A stretch of 64,000 bases of DNA from Blastococcus sp. TF02A-35 (lineage in GTDB: Bacteria; Actinomycetota; Actinomycetes; Mycobacteriales; Geodermatophilaceae), in the NCBI RefSeq assembly GCF_004571075.1, contig NZ_SPQP01000005.1, positions 62,001-126,000 on the forward strand. Direction: 5' to 3'. This document shows positions 37,449-46,686 of this stretch, one piece after another. A program made the translations under genes and the position numbers. Below the pieces are notes generated by a model. That model saw only the letters and a list, made by a program, of their open reading frames with translations, had not been told where the DNA came from and made no database searches. Position 1 is the stretch's first letter; the number at the start of each line of letters is the position of its first letter.

Positions 37449-38957
37449 ATGGCGGTGCTGGCTCCCGAGCGGGTGGACGCCGCACCCTCGCTCCGCCGCA
37501 CCCGGCCGCCGCGCCCGCGCCGGGAGGTGGTCCCCCCGCTGCCCGCGGACCGCCGGACGTCGTGGGCCATCGCCGCGGTGCTGGGCCTCGTCGCGCTGGC
37601 CGTGCGGCTGTGGGGCATCACCTACCCGAAGGACCTGCTGTTCGACGAGGCGTACTACCCGCCGCAGGCCGACCAGCTGCTGACCTGGGGTCACGAGTAC
37701 AACCGCGGCTACTCCTTCATCGTCCACCCGCCGCTGGGCAAGTGGCTGATCGCGGCCGGCGAGCAGCTGTTCGGCTACAACTCGCTCGGCTGGCGGTTCC
37801 CCTCGGCGGTGGCGGGCGCGGTCGCCGTCGTCCTGCTGTTCCGGCTGGGCCGCCGGCTGACCGGCTCGACGCTGGTGGGCCTGTTCGCCGGCGTGCTGCT
37901 GCTCGTCGACGGCTTCCAGTTCACGCTCTCGCGGATCGGCCTGCTCGACATCTTCCTGCAGGTGCTCGTGCTGGCCGCCGTCTCCTGCCTGGTGGTCGAC
38001 CGCGACGTCGTCCGCGCGCGCGTGCGGGCCGCCGCGGAGGTCGGCGCCGGCGGCTTCCGGCTCGGCCCGCGCGGCTGGCGGATCGCGGCGGGCGTGCTGT
38101 TCGGCTGCGCCTGCGCGGTGAAGTGGAGCGGCGTCTGGTTCCTGGCCTTCTTCGCCGTCCTGTCGCTGTTCTGGGACCGCGCGGCGTGGCGGGAGGCCGG
38201 GGTGCCCCGCCCCACGCGGACGGCGGCGCGCCGGGGCCTGCCCGGTGCCCTGTGGGCGCTGGCCGTCGTGCCGGTGCTGGCCTACCTGGCCAGCTTCACC
38301 GGCTGGTTCCTCGGCGAGACCTCGCAGGGCAAGGCGTGGGCCCAGCAGAACCCGGACACGGCGTTCCCGTGGGTCCCCGACTCCCTCCGGTCGCTGTGGC
38401 ACGAGCACGCCCAGTGGCTGGAGTTCCACAACGGCCTGTCCAGCCCGCACCCATGGGAGTCCGGCCCCTGGTCCTGGCTGGTGAACGGCCGTCCGATCCT
38501 GCTGTGGAACCCGCAGGGGATCGTCGACGCAGAGGGCGGGCAGGTGGTCCGCTACATCCTCATGGTCGGGACGCCCACGCTCTGGCTGGCCTTCGCCCCG
38601 GCGATGCTGTGGCTGGCCTGGCGGGTCGCGGCCCGGCGGGACCCGGCGGCGCTGACCCTCGCCGTCGGCATCGCGGCCGGCTGGCTCACCTGGTTCATCA
38701 ACCTGGACCGGACGATGTTCATCTTCTACATGGCGCCGGTGCTGCCGTTCTTCGTGCTGGCCGTCGCCCTGGTCCTGCAGGACGTCGTCGGGCCGGCGGG
38801 CGCCTCGTGGCTGCGCCGGCGGGCCGGGCTGGGGGCGGCCTGCCTCTACGTCGCGATCGTCGCGGGCACGTTCGTCTTCTTCTGGCCGGTGCTGACCGGC
38901 GAACCGCTGTCGAACGCCGAGTGGGTGCAGCGCATGTGGTTCCCGTCCTGGTTCTAG
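37449..38957 (+). CDS. Dolichyl-phosphate-mannose-type protein O-mannosyltransferase
   Basis: A 502-residue GT39 (PMT) membrane enzyme with about ten helices. The first extracytoplasmic loop contains LFDEAYYPPQADQLL, where the DE pair is catalytic, followed by FIVHPPLGKWLIA. The loop after the middle helices has GLSSPHPWESGPWSWLVNGRPILLW, conserved in bacterial PMTs. It uses polyprenyl-phosphomannose to O-mannosylate secreted proteins during export. A 45-residue basic proline-rich start precedes helix 1. The M. tuberculosis orthologue is Rv1002c. Confidence 0.95.
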   Translation: MAVLAPERVDAAPSLRRTRPPRPRREVVPPLPADRRTSWAIAAVLGLVALAVRLWGITYPKDLLFDEAYYPPQADQLLTWGHEYNRGYSFIVHPPLGKWLIAAGEQLFGYNSLGWRFPSAVAGAVAVVLLFRLGRRLTGSTLVGLFAGVLLLVDGFQFTLSRIGLLDIFLQVLVLAAVSCLVVDRDVVRARVRAAAEVGAGGFRLGPRGWRIAAGVLFGCACAVKWSGVWFLAFFAVLSLFWDRAAWREAGVPRPTRTAARRGLPGALWALAVVPVLAYLASFTGWFLGETSQGKAWAQQNPDTAFPWVPDSLRSLWHEHAQWLEFHNGLSSPHPWESGPWSWLVNGRPILLWNPQGIVDAEGGQVVRYILMVGTPTLWLAFAPAMLWLAWRVAARRDPAALTLAVGIAAGWLTWFINLDRTMFIFYMAPVLPFFVLAVALVLQDVVGPAGASWLRRRAGLGAACLYVAIVAGTFVFFWPVLTGEPLSNAEWVQRMWFPSWF

Positions 38958-39010
38958 CGGCCTCCCGCCGCCTACGGTGACCGTCAGGGACCCCGACCGG
39001 GAGGACGACG

Positions 39011-39799
39011 ATGGCGCCGGAGCGACCGCACGTGCTCACCGAGACCGATGGTGACCTCTGGCGGGTCACCCTCGACCGCCCCGAGACCGGCAACGCGCTG
39101 ACCCCCGGGCTCGCCGCGGACCTCGCGGCGGCGCTCGCCGCCCGCCCCGAGCAGACCCGGGCGGTGCTGCTCCTGGCGAACGGGCCCCGGTTCTGCGTGG
39201 GCGGCGACGTGCGCTCCTTCGCCGAGGCGGCGGACCCGGCGGCGCACGTGGGGCAGCTGGCCCACGACTGGCACGAGGTGGTCCGGCGGGTCCTCTACTG
39301 CCCGGTGCCGGTCGTCGCCGGCGTGCAGGGGGCGGTCGCCGGCGCGGCCATCGGTCTCATGGGCGCCTGCGACATCGTCATCTGCGGGCGCACCACGAAG
39401 ATCCGCCCCGCGTACGGCGCGCTCGGCTTCTCGCCCGACGGCGGGACCTCCTGGGCGCTGGCCCGCGCCCTGGGCGCTCCCCGCGCCCTGGACCTCATGC
39501 TGACGAACAAGGCGCTCACCGCCGCGGAGGCGCACCTCACCGGGCTGGTGGCCCGGCTGGTGGAGGACGAGGACCTGCTGGCGGCGACCGAGGCGACGGC
39601 GCACGCGGTGGCCGCCGGGCCGGTCCGCGCGATGGTCCGGACCCGGGCGCTGGTCCGGCGCGCGGCCACCCGCTCGTTCGAGGAGCAGCTGGACGAGGAG
39701 GCCCGGCTGATCGCCGAGTCGGCCGGGGACCCCGAGGGCCGGGAGGGCGTGCGCGCCTTCGTCGAGAAGCGGCAGCCCGACTTCCGCAACGCCCGCTGA
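39011..39799 (+). CDS. Enoyl-CoA hydratase/isomerase (crotonase) family
   Basis: A 262-residue crotonase-fold protein with oxyanion-hole elements GPRFCVGGDVRSFAE and GAVAGAAIGLMGACDI. The loop GALGFSPDGGTSWALARALG lacks the Glu found at the two catalytic positions of classic hydratases; the PDGG form is seen in isomerase-type members. So an isomerase or another crotonase activity is more likely than hydration. A GGAGG ribosome-binding site precedes the ATG. It stands 53 bases after the mannosyltransferase and is followed by a terminator. Confidence 0.85.
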   Translation: MAPERPHVLTETDGDLWRVTLDRPETGNALTPGLAADLAAALAARPEQTRAVLLLANGPRFCVGGDVRSFAEAADPAAHVGQLAHDWHEVVRRVLYCPVPVVAGVQGAVAGAAIGLMGACDIVICGRTTKIRPAYGALGFSPDGGTSWALARALGAPRALDLMLTNKALTAAEAHLTGLVARLVEDEDLLAATEATAHAVAAGPVRAMVRTRALVRRAATRSFEEQLDEEARLIAESAGDPEGREGVRAFVEKRQPDFRNAR

Positions 39800-39815
39800 C
39801 GCACCGGGCCGGGGA

Positions 39816-39855
39816 ACGTCGAAGGCCGGACCCGTTCGGGCCCGGCCTTCGACGT
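39816..39855 (+). terminator. Strong terminator after the crotonase gene
   Basis: Arms 39816-39829 and 39842-39855 pair perfectly over 14 bases, and the inner bases (CCC/GGG) extend the stem around GTTC. It lies 17 bases after the stop and separates the gene from the leftward tRNA-Ala. Confidence 0.8.
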
Positions 39856-39861
39856 ACGGGG

Positions 39862-39935
39862 TGGAGCTGAGGGGAGTTGAACCCCTGACCCCCTCGATGC
39901 GAACGAGGTGCGCTACCGGACTGCGCCACAGCCCC
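39862..39935 (-). tRNA. tRNA-Ala (anticodon CGC)
   Basis: A 74-nt cloverleaf. Acceptor GGGGCTG pairs with CAGCTCC (one G-U). The anticodon stem CCTCG/CGAGG carries loop TTCGCAT with anticodon CGC. The T arm GGGG-TTCAACT-CCCC is intact. The acceptor has G-C pairs at the positions used by AlaRS except that the third pair is G-U, the AlaRS identity element, as expected. CCA is not encoded. Confidence 0.92.
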
Positions 39936-40003
39936 TTCGAGAGATGAGTTTACCGGTCCCGCTCCCCGACGCCACCACCGGGGGCGTCGGGGAGCCGGGG
40001 ACG

Positions 40004-40708
40004 TCAGGCGTTGGCCACCCGGGCGGGGCGGTACTCGTCGATGTCGGCGAACCCGATGTCGTCGTCGTCCAGCCCGACGACGGCGCTGTTCTGCCAGCCG
40101 GCCGGCGCGGGGGTGCGTGCCGCCACGACCCGGCCCGGGCGCAGCGTGTGCACCGGGGCCAGCGGGACGCTCGGGTGCGGCAGGACCGGCACCACCGTCT
40201 CGTGCACCTCGACCGGCGGCGCGGTCCGCTGCGCGGGCATCGGGGCCGGCCGGGCCACCGAACGGGTGCGCATCGCCTCGCGGGCGGCGACGCGGGCGGC
40301 ACGGCGGGCGGCCATCCGCTCGCGTCGGGCGACCTTCCGCAGGACCAGGACGTAGCCGACGGTCGCCAGGGAGAACACGCCCTGCGCGACCCACAGCCAC
40401 GGGGACAGCAGCAGCGCACCGACCAGCGAGGCCAGCGTCACCAGCACCAGCCCGCCGAGGGCCCGGCGCCGCATCGCGTGCACGTCCACCTTCAGCTCAC
40501 CGGTGGTGCGCAGGACCTCGCGGTCGATCTCCACCCGCTCGGTCTCCGCATGCCGCACGGTCTCCACCGACCGTCGCCGCTGCAGGGTCCGACCTGCGTC
40601 GGCCGTCTCCACCCGGCCGCCCTCCGCGTCGCCGCGGGTCACCACCATGGGGACCAGCACGACGAACCAGAGCACGACCAGAGCGGCCAAGAGCACGCCC
40701 GATCCCAT
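40004..40708 (-). CDS. sepX: Divisome membrane protein SepX/GlpR
   Basis: A 234-residue protein with an N-terminal helix (MGSGVLLAALVVLWFVVLVP), a cytoplasmic charged stretch (about 25-75), two adjacent helices (about 80-120), and an Arg/Pro-rich cytoplasmic tail. The layout and the gene order with rimJ and the MoeA-like gene match SepX of Streptomyces and GlpR of Corynebacterium, the membrane receptor of the gephyrin-like cell-division protein Glp. Established: those proteins localise with FtsZ and coordinate septation. Inferred: the same job here. ATG 40708 has AGGTGG seven bases upstream. Confidence 0.8.
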   Translation of the reverse strand: MGSGVLLAALVVLWFVVLVPMVVTRGDAEGGRVETADAGRTLQRRRSVETVRHAETERVEIDREVLRTTGELKVDVHAMRRRALGGLVLVTLASLVGALLLSPWLWVAQGVFSLATVGYVLVLRKVARRERMAARRAARVAAREAMRTRSVARPAPMPAQRTAPPVEVHETVVPVLPHPSVPLAPVHTLRPGRVVAARTPAPAGWQNSAVVGLDDDDIGFADIDEYRPARVANA

Positions 40709-40886
40709 AGGAACACCACCTGTCACATCAGTCACTCGCCAGGCGAGGCTAAGCAGGGACGGGGGTGCGATCCGGGAGGCGCGCGGGCGTGTCGCGGAGA
40801 GTTGTGGGACCCGTGTGACGGGAGACGGCGTGTCGACCGGGGACGCCCCGCCGGCCGGCACCGTGCGTGCTATGCCGCCGGGTCGA

Positions 40887-41519
40887 TCAGTCGCCGGGTC
40901 GACCTGGCGACATCTGCCGCCAGCGGGCCAGCGCACCGCCGGGCAGGTCCTCGGCCAGCAGCGCGTAGGCGAGGTGGTCGCGCCAGTCGCCGTCGATGTC
41001 CAGGTAGCGGCGCAGCAGGCCCTCGTGACGGAACCCGAGGCGTTCCACCAGCCGCCGGCTCCTCGCGTTCTCGGGCCGGATGTCGGCCTGCAGCCGGTGC
41101 AGGCCGGCCGGCCCGAAGGCGTGGTCGCAGACCAGCGCGACGGCGAGGGAGGCGACGCCGCGGCCGGCCACCGCGCGGTCGACCCAGTAGCCGAGGGACC
41201 CGCTGAGCAGCGCACCGCGGACGATGTTGTCGACGGTGACCTGGCCGGCCAGCCGCCCGTCCACCCGGACGGCGAACGGCAGCGACGTGCCGAGGCGGGC
41301 GCGCCGGGAGACCGTCCGCCGCATGGCCCGGTAGGCCGCCGGGCTGTGCCGGGGCATCCAGGGCGCCGTGGCCGTCGGCTCCCACGGGCTGAGCCAGCTC
41401 TCGTTGGCCACGCGCAGCCGGCTCCACTCGGCGGCGTCGCGCCGCCGGAGCGGGTGCAGCTCCACCGGGCCCCAGGCCAGCCGGGCCGGCCAGCCGGGGT
41501 GCAGCAGCGGATCTGTCAC
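40887..41519 (-). CDS. rimJ: GNAT acetyltransferase, RimJ/RimL type
   Basis: A 210-residue GNAT enzyme. The acetyl-CoA pyrophosphate loop is DRAVAGRGVASLAVALVCDHAF (RGxGxA form), followed by LHRLQADIRPENARSRRLVERLGF, the GNAT C-terminal motif. Relatives acetylate ribosomal-protein N-termini, but many act on small molecules. It lies in the conserved place between the MoeA-like and GlpR genes. GTG 41519 is 13 bases after the preceding stop. Confidence 0.9.
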   Translation of the reverse strand: MTDPLLHPGWPARLAWGPVELHPLRRRDAAEWSRLRVANESWLSPWEPTATAPWMPRHSPAAYRAMRRTVSRRARLGTSLPFAVRVDGRLAGQVTVDNIVRGALLSGSLGYWVDRAVAGRGVASLAVALVCDHAFGPAGLHRLQADIRPENARSRRLVERLGFRHEGLLRRYLDIDGDWRDHLAYALLAEDLPGGALARWRQMSPGRPGD

Positions 41520-41532
41520 GGGGACGGCGGGC

Positions 41533-42969
41533 TCAGCCGCCGAGGAGCAGCGGCATGACGGTGACCAGACCGCCGGCGGCCACCTCGGTGACGTCCTCGT
41601 CGATGACGATGAGGCAGTTCGCCCGCGCCATCCGCGCCAGCAGGGCGTCGGTCGCGTCGCCGACCGGCTCGACGACGTAGCCGCCGTCCGGGTGCCGCAT
41701 GACCGTGCCGTGCAGGTACTGGCGGTAGCCCAGCGGGGAGAGCAGCTGCTGGCCGGAGATAGCCTGGACGGTGCGACGGAACAGCTGCCGCTTGCCCAGC
41801 ATCAGCCGGATGGCAGGCCGGACGAACACCTCGAAGGCCACGAGCGCGGCGACCGGCTCGCCGGGCACGACGATGACCGGGACGTCCTCCCGGCCGAGCC
41901 GGCCGAACCCCTGCGCGGGGCCGGGGTGCATGGCGACCTGCCGGAACCGCATCTCCCCCAGCTGGGCCAGCGCCTCCTGCACCATGTCCATCCCCCCGCC
42001 GGAGACCGTGCCCGAGATCAGCACCAGGTCGCTGCGGAGCAGCTGGCTCTCCAGCACCTCGCTGAGCCGGCGCTGGTCGGCGGGCAGGATGCCGGAGCGG
42101 TAGGCGTCGGCGCCGGCGTCCCGGGCCGCGGCGGCCAGCGCGTAGCTGTTGACGTCGACCACCTGTCCCGGCGCCGGGACGGCGGTGACGTCGACGAGCT
42201 CGCTGCCGGCGCTGAGCACCGCGACCCGCGGCCGCGGGCGCACGAGCACGCGCTCGCGCCCGACGGCGGCGAGCAGGCTGATCTGGGCCGGGCCGATGGG
42301 GGTGCCCACGTGGACGGCGGGGTCCCCGGGGGCGACGTCGTCACCGGCCCGGCGGACGTAGCTGCCCGCGGGCGGGCCGGCCTGGACGGCGACCCGCGCG
42401 GCCCCCCGGTCGGTCCAGACGCCGGGCACGACGACGTCGGCGCCGGCCGGCAGCATCGCCCCGGCGGTCACCTTGAGCGCGAGCCCGGGCCCGATGGCGG
42501 TCGGGGCGCTGGCCCCCGCGACGCTCTCCCCCACCACGGCGAGCTCGACCGGCTGGCGGACGCTGGCGGTCACGACGTCCTCGGCGCGGGCGGCGTAGCC
42601 CTCCAGCGCCGCCTGGTCGAAGGACGGCAGCGCTCGCTGGCTGACGACGTCCTCCGCGCAGAGCAGCCCCTGGGCGTCGAGCACCGCGAGCTCGATGGGG
42701 TCCGGCTGCGGCACCGCCGCGAGGATCTCGTCGAGGTGCCGCTCGACGGTGCGCACGAGCGGCGAGGCGTCGGAGCGGCCGTCGGCCGGCAGCGGCACCG
42801 GGCCGGTCAGCGCGGGCTTGGGCGGGACGGGGCCGGTGCGCCGGACGGCGACCGGACCGGTGGGACGCGGTGGCGCCACGGGCATGTCGACCTGGGCGGT
42901 GTCCCGGTACCCCCGGGTCCCACCGCCTCCGTTGCTGCCGCCGTCGCTCTGCCCGGACATCCTCACCAC
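41533..42969 (-). CDS. glp: Gephyrin-like MoeA homologue (Glp cell-division type)
   Basis: A 478-residue MoeA-fold protein with a 70-residue Gly/Pro-rich N-terminal extension absent from usual MoeA. The MoeA core begins near residue 73. The usual DNSAMDGYA motif is SFDQAALEGYA here. The MPT-binding GVSVGXXD loop is SGTVSGGGMD, and VVDVNSYALAA and PVIVVPGEPVAALVAFEVF are present. It is thus a family member with changed catalytic-motif residues. With SepX/GlpR nearby, the best reading is a Glp-type scaffold that binds FtsZ, though a molybdotransferase role is not excluded. Start: two GTGs and an ATG (42969, 42966, 42960) compete; AGGA favours a GTG. Confidence 0.88.
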   Translation of the reverse strand: MVRMSGQSDGGSNGGGGTRGYRDTAQVDMPVAPPRPTGPVAVRRTGPVPPKPALTGPVPLPADGRSDASPLVRTVERHLDEILAAVPQPDPIELAVLDAQGLLCAEDVVSQRALPSFDQAALEGYAARAEDVVTASVRQPVELAVVGESVAGASAPTAIGPGLALKVTAGAMLPAGADVVVPGVWTDRGAARVAVQAGPPAGSYVRRAGDDVAPGDPAVHVGTPIGPAQISLLAAVGRERVLVRPRPRVAVLSAGSELVDVTAVPAPGQVVDVNSYALAAAARDAGADAYRSGILPADQRRLSEVLESQLLRSDLVLISGTVSGGGMDMVQEALAQLGEMRFRQVAMHPGPAQGFGRLGREDVPVIVVPGEPVAALVAFEVFVRPAIRLMLGKRQLFRRTVQAISGQQLLSPLGYRQYLHGTVMRHPDGGYVVEPVGDATDALLARMARANCLIVIDEDVTEVAAGGLVTVMPLLLGG

Positions 42970-43072
42970 CGTCGTCCTGCCGTGCCGTGGTCCGGCGCCG
43001 GCTCGCGCGGCGACGGGACCGGAGGACGTCCGGTCCCGTGCCGCGGTCCGATCGTGCCCCGAAGGGCGCCGG

Positions 43073-43993
43073 TCAGGACGACGACGCGCCCTCGGCGGGC
43101 AGCTCGGTGACGAAGTCGCGCAGCCAGCCGCGCAGCGCGGGGCCCAGGTCGTCGCGCTCGGCGGCGAGGCGGATGACGGCCTTGAGGTAGTCCAGCTTGT
43201 CGCCGGTGTCGTAGCGGCGGCCGCCGAACACCACGCCGTGCACGGGCTCGCCGCGCTCGACGAGGGTGGCCAGCGCGTCGGTCAGCTGGATCTCGTTGCC
43301 CCGGCCGGGCGCGGTCTCCCGGAGCACGTCGAAGACCTCCGGCGCCAGGACGTAGCGGCCGATGATGGCCAGGCTGCTGGGGGCCTCCTCCACCGGGGGC
43401 TTCTCCACCAGCCCGGTGATGGTGACGACGTCGCTGCCGGCCGAGGCCGGGTCGACCGCCACCGCGCCGTACTTGTCGATGTTCTCCATGCCGACGTCGA
43501 GCAGCGCGATCACCGAGCCGCCGTGCTCGGCCTGGACGGCGAGCATCTGCTCGAGCAGGTGGTCACGGGCGTCGATGAGGTCGTCGCCGAGGAGGACGGC
43601 GAACGGCTCGTCGCCGACGAAGGCCGCGGCCTGCAGCACCGCGTGGCCCAGCCCGCGAGCCTCGCCCTGCCGGACGAAGTGCACCTGGGCGACGTCCGTG
43701 GACTCCGCGACGGCGGCCAGCCGGCCGGCGTCGCCCTTCTTCTCCAGCGCCGCCTCGAGCTCGGGGGTGCGGTCGAAGAAGTCCTCGATGGCGGCCTTCC
43801 CGCGGCCGGTGACCATGAGCACCTCGCCCAGCCCCGCGCGCGCGGCCTCCTCGACGATGTACTGCAGCGCCGGGCGGTCGACGACCGGCAGCAGCTCCTT
43901 GGGCACGGCCTTGGTCGCCGGGAGGAACCGGGTTCCCATGCCCGCGACGGGGATGACTGCCTTCCGGGCCGGGCGGGCGGTGGGGTTCGACAT
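43073..43993 (-). CDS. galU: UTP-glucose-1-phosphate uridylyltransferase
   Basis: A 306-residue nucleotidyltransferase making UDP-glucose, the donor for trehalose, polysaccharide and cell-wall glycans. The N-terminal AVIPVAGMGTRFLPATKAVP, the metal-site VLLGDDLID, the LVEKPPVEEAP loop and NEIQLTDALATL are all signature positions. It heads the conserved galU-glp-rimJ-sepX run and provides UDP-sugars to the polysaccharide pathway. It diverges from the transporter at 44107. Confidence 0.97.
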   Translation of the reverse strand: MSNPTARPARKAVIPVAGMGTRFLPATKAVPKELLPVVDRPALQYIVEEAARAGLGEVLMVTGRGKAAIEDFFDRTPELEAALEKKGDAGRLAAVAESTDVAQVHFVRQGEARGLGHAVLQAAAFVGDEPFAVLLGDDLIDARDHLLEQMLAVQAEHGGSVIALLDVGMENIDKYGAVAVDPASAGSDVVTITGLVEKPPVEEAPSSLAIIGRYVLAPEVFDVLRETAPGRGNEIQLTDALATLVERGEPVHGVVFGGRRYDTGDKLDYLKAVIRLAAERDDLGPALRGWLRDFVTELPAEGASSS

Positions 43994-44106
43994 GCGGGCA
44001 GCCTAGCCACACCGGCCCGGTGAGCAGCACGAGCGCTGGCAGGCGCTACCCACCGGTCACTGACACAGTGGGCTGATCCTCACCCCCGACGAAGTGGGAG
44101 GGATCC

Positions 44107-45444
44107 GTGTCCCCCGAGATCGTCACCATCCTCGCGCTGGTCGTGATCTTCGCGATCGCCACCGTCCTGCCGATCAACATGGGGGCGCTGGCGTTCGTCG
44201 CCGCCTTCGTCGTCGGCACCCTGTCGGTCGGGCTGACCACCGACGACATCCTCGGCGGCTTCCCGGCCGGGCTGGTGCTCACGCTGATCGGCGTCACGTA
44301 CCTGTTCGCGATCGCGCAGAACAACGGGACCGTCGACCTGCTGGTCCGCGGAGCCGTCCGGCTCGTGGGCGGCCACGTGGCGGCCATCCCGTGGGTCATG
44401 TTCTTCGTGACCGCGCTGCTCACCGCCATCGGCGCCCTCTCCCCCGCGGCGGTCGCGATCATCGCCCCGATCGCGCTGACCTTCGCCGCGCGGCACGGGA
44501 TCAGCCCGCTGCTGATGGGCATGATGGTCATCCACGGCGCCCAGGGCGGTGGGTTCTCCCCGCTGAGCGTCTACGGGGTCACGGTGAACGACATCGTGGA
44601 CGAGGAGGGGCTCCCCGGCAGCCCGCTGACGGTCTTCCTCGGCAGCCTCGGGTTCAACATCGCGATCGCCCTCGTCCTCTTCCTCCTGCTGGGCGGGCGG
44701 TCGCTGCTCGGGCGCAAGGTCGCCGCCGAGCCGGTCCCGCACTCCGAGCACGCGCACGGCACCCTCGTCCGGGGGCACGGCGCCGCTCCGGGGCCCGCGG
44801 TCGGTGGGGACGACGACGAGCACGTGCACCCCGACGTCCCCCAGCCGGTGCGCTTCGAGCAGGTCCTGACCCTCGTCGGGCTGGTCGTCGTCGCCGTGCT
44901 CGCCCTGGCCTTCGACCTCGACATCGGCTTCGTGTCCATCACCGTCGCGGTGGTCCTCGCGCTGTTCTCCGCGCAGCAGCACAAGGGAGCGGTCACCCAG
45001 ATCAGCTGGAGCACGATCCTGCTGATCGCCGGTGTGCTGACCTTCGTCTCCGTGCTGCAGGAGGCCGGCACGATCGACTACGTCGGCGACGCCGTCATCG
45101 GCCTCGGCGCACCGCTGCTCATCGCGCTGCTGCTGGCCTACATCGGCGGGGTGGTGTCGGCGTTCGCGTCCTCGACCGCGATCATCGGCGTCGCCATCTC
45201 GCTGGCGGTCCCGTTCCTGCTCGCCGGGGAGATCGGCGCCGTGGGGGTCGTGGTCGCCCTGTCCGTGGCCTCGACGATCGTGGACGTCAGCCCGTTCTCC
45301 ACGAACGGCGCCCTGGTCCTGGCCAACGCGCAGGACGTGGACAAGGACCGCTTCTACAAGCAGATCCTGGCCTACGCCGGGATCGTCGTGGCCGTCGGAC
45401 CGCTGCTCGCGTGGCTGGTGTTCGTCGTCCCCGGCTGGCTCTAG
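44107..45444 (+). CDS. Dicarboxylate carrier, MatC/SLC13-like
   Basis: A 445-residue membrane protein with about twelve helices. The first half resembles the MatC N-terminal domain of malonate carriers (VVIFAIATVLPINMGALAF, GALSPAAVAIIAPIAL). The second half is an ion-transporter-like repeat ending in SVASTIVDVSPFSTNGALVL. A large His/Asp-rich cytoplasmic loop (about 215-245, with HSEHAHG and DDDEHVHPD) separates them. It is the first gene of an operon with a CoA-transferase and a carboxyltransferase, so a dicarboxylate such as malonate is the likely substrate. Confidence 0.83.
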   Translation: MSPEIVTILALVVIFAIATVLPINMGALAFVAAFVVGTLSVGLTTDDILGGFPAGLVLTLIGVTYLFAIAQNNGTVDLLVRGAVRLVGGHVAAIPWVMFFVTALLTAIGALSPAAVAIIAPIALTFAARHGISPLLMGMMVIHGAQGGGFSPLSVYGVTVNDIVDEEGLPGSPLTVFLGSLGFNIAIALVLFLLLGGRSLLGRKVAAEPVPHSEHAHGTLVRGHGAAPGPAVGGDDDEHVHPDVPQPVRFEQVLTLVGLVVVAVLALAFDLDIGFVSITVAVVLALFSAQQHKGAVTQISWSTILLIAGVLTFVSVLQEAGTIDYVGDAVIGLGAPLLIALLLAYIGGVVSAFASSTAIIGVAISLAVPFLLAGEIGAVGVVVALSVASTIVDVSPFSTNGALVLANAQDVDKDRFYKQILAYAGIVVAVGPLLAWLVFVVPGWL

Positions 45445-45462
45445 ACCGATCGGAGTGCCGAC

Positions 45463-46686
45463 GTGAGCGGACCCCTGGACGGCGTGCTCGTCGTCGACCT
45501 GACCCGTGCGCTGGCCGGGCCGCACGCCGCGATGATGCTGGGCGACCTGGGCGCCCGGGTGGTCAAGGTGGAGAGCCCCGGCAGCGGGGACGACACCCGG
45601 GGCTGGGGCCCGCCCTTCGTGTGGCCCGGGGGTGACGGGGCGGGCGGGAACACCGCGGGGGACCGCGAGTCCACCTACTTCCTGTCGGCCAACCGCAACA
45701 AGGAGTCGATCGCCCTCGACCTCAAGGACGAGGCGGACAAGGCGGTGCTCACCGAGCTGCTGCGCCGGGCCGACGTCCTGCTGGAGAACTTCCGCCCCGG
45801 CACGCTGGCCCGGCTCGGCTTCGGCACCGACGTGCTGGCCGGGCTCAACCCGCGGCTGGTCCAGCTGTCGATCAGCGGCTTCGGCCACGACGGGCCGGAG
45901 GGTGGCCGGGCCGGCTACGACCAGATCGCCCAGGGCGAGGCGGGCCTCATGTCGCTGACGGGGTCGGGGCCGGAGGACCCGCAGCGGGTCGGCGTCCCGA
46001 TCGGCGACCTGCTGGCCGGCATGTACGGGGCCTACGGCGTGCTGGCCGCGCTGCACGAGCGGGAGCGGACCGGCCGTGGCCAGGTGGTGCGCACCTCGCT
46101 GCTCGCGGCCATCGTCGGCGTGCACGCCTTCCAGGGGACGGCGTGGACGGTCGCCGGGAAGGTCGGCCACGCGCAGGGCAACCACCACCCCTCCATCGCG
46201 CCGTACGGGCTGTTCCGCTGCTCCGGCGGCAGCGTGCAGCTCTCCTGCGGGTCGGAGTCGCTGTGGCGCCGGCTGTGCGCGGAGTTCGGGCTGGAGCCGG
46301 CTGCTCCCGGCCTGGCGACCAACGGCGAGCGGGTGGAGAACCGCGACCGGGTGATCGCGCTGCTGGAGGAGGCCTTCGCCGCCATCCCCGCCGAGGAGCT
46401 GCTCGCCCGGCTCGCCGCCGCCGGCATCCCCGCCGGCAAGGTGCGCACGATCGACGAGGTGTACGGCTGGGAGCAGACGCTGTCGCAGGGACTGCTGGTC
46501 GACGTCGAGCACGCGAGCCTCGGCCGGGTGCAGCTCCCGGGGCCGCCGCTACGGTTCTTCGACCCGTCCCCCGACGGGGAGACCGAGACGACCCGCCGGA
46601 ACCACACCGCTCCCCCGGTGCTGGGCGCCGACGGCGACGCGATCCGCGCCTGGCTGGCCGGGACCGAGGAGGACACGACCCCGTGA
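45463..46686 (+). CDS. CaiB/BaiF family CoA-transferase (class III)
   Basis: A 407-residue family III CoA-transferase. It has VVDLTRALAGPHAAMMLGDL, VVKVESPGSGDDTRGWGP, ANRNKESIALDLK and GYDQIAQGEAGLMSLTG, in which Asp of GYDQ is the catalytic aspartate that forms the acyl anhydride. It transfers CoA between acids such as succinate and malonate. GGAG eleven bases before the GTG. It lies 18 bases after the carrier and overlaps the next gene by four bases, forming an operon. The substrate is inferred. Confidence 0.92.
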   Translation: MSGPLDGVLVVDLTRALAGPHAAMMLGDLGARVVKVESPGSGDDTRGWGPPFVWPGGDGAGGNTAGDRESTYFLSANRNKESIALDLKDEADKAVLTELLRRADVLLENFRPGTLARLGFGTDVLAGLNPRLVQLSISGFGHDGPEGGRAGYDQIAQGEAGLMSLTGSGPEDPQRVGVPIGDLLAGMYGAYGVLAALHERERTGRGQVVRTSLLAAIVGVHAFQGTAWTVAGKVGHAQGNHHPSIAPYGLFRCSGGSVQLSCGSESLWRRLCAEFGLEPAAPGLATNGERVENRDRVIALLEEAFAAIPAEELLARLAAAGIPAGKVRTIDEVYGWEQTLSQGLLVDVEHASLGRVQLPGPPLRFFDPSPDGETETTRRNHTAPPVLGADGDAIRAWLAGTEEDTTP

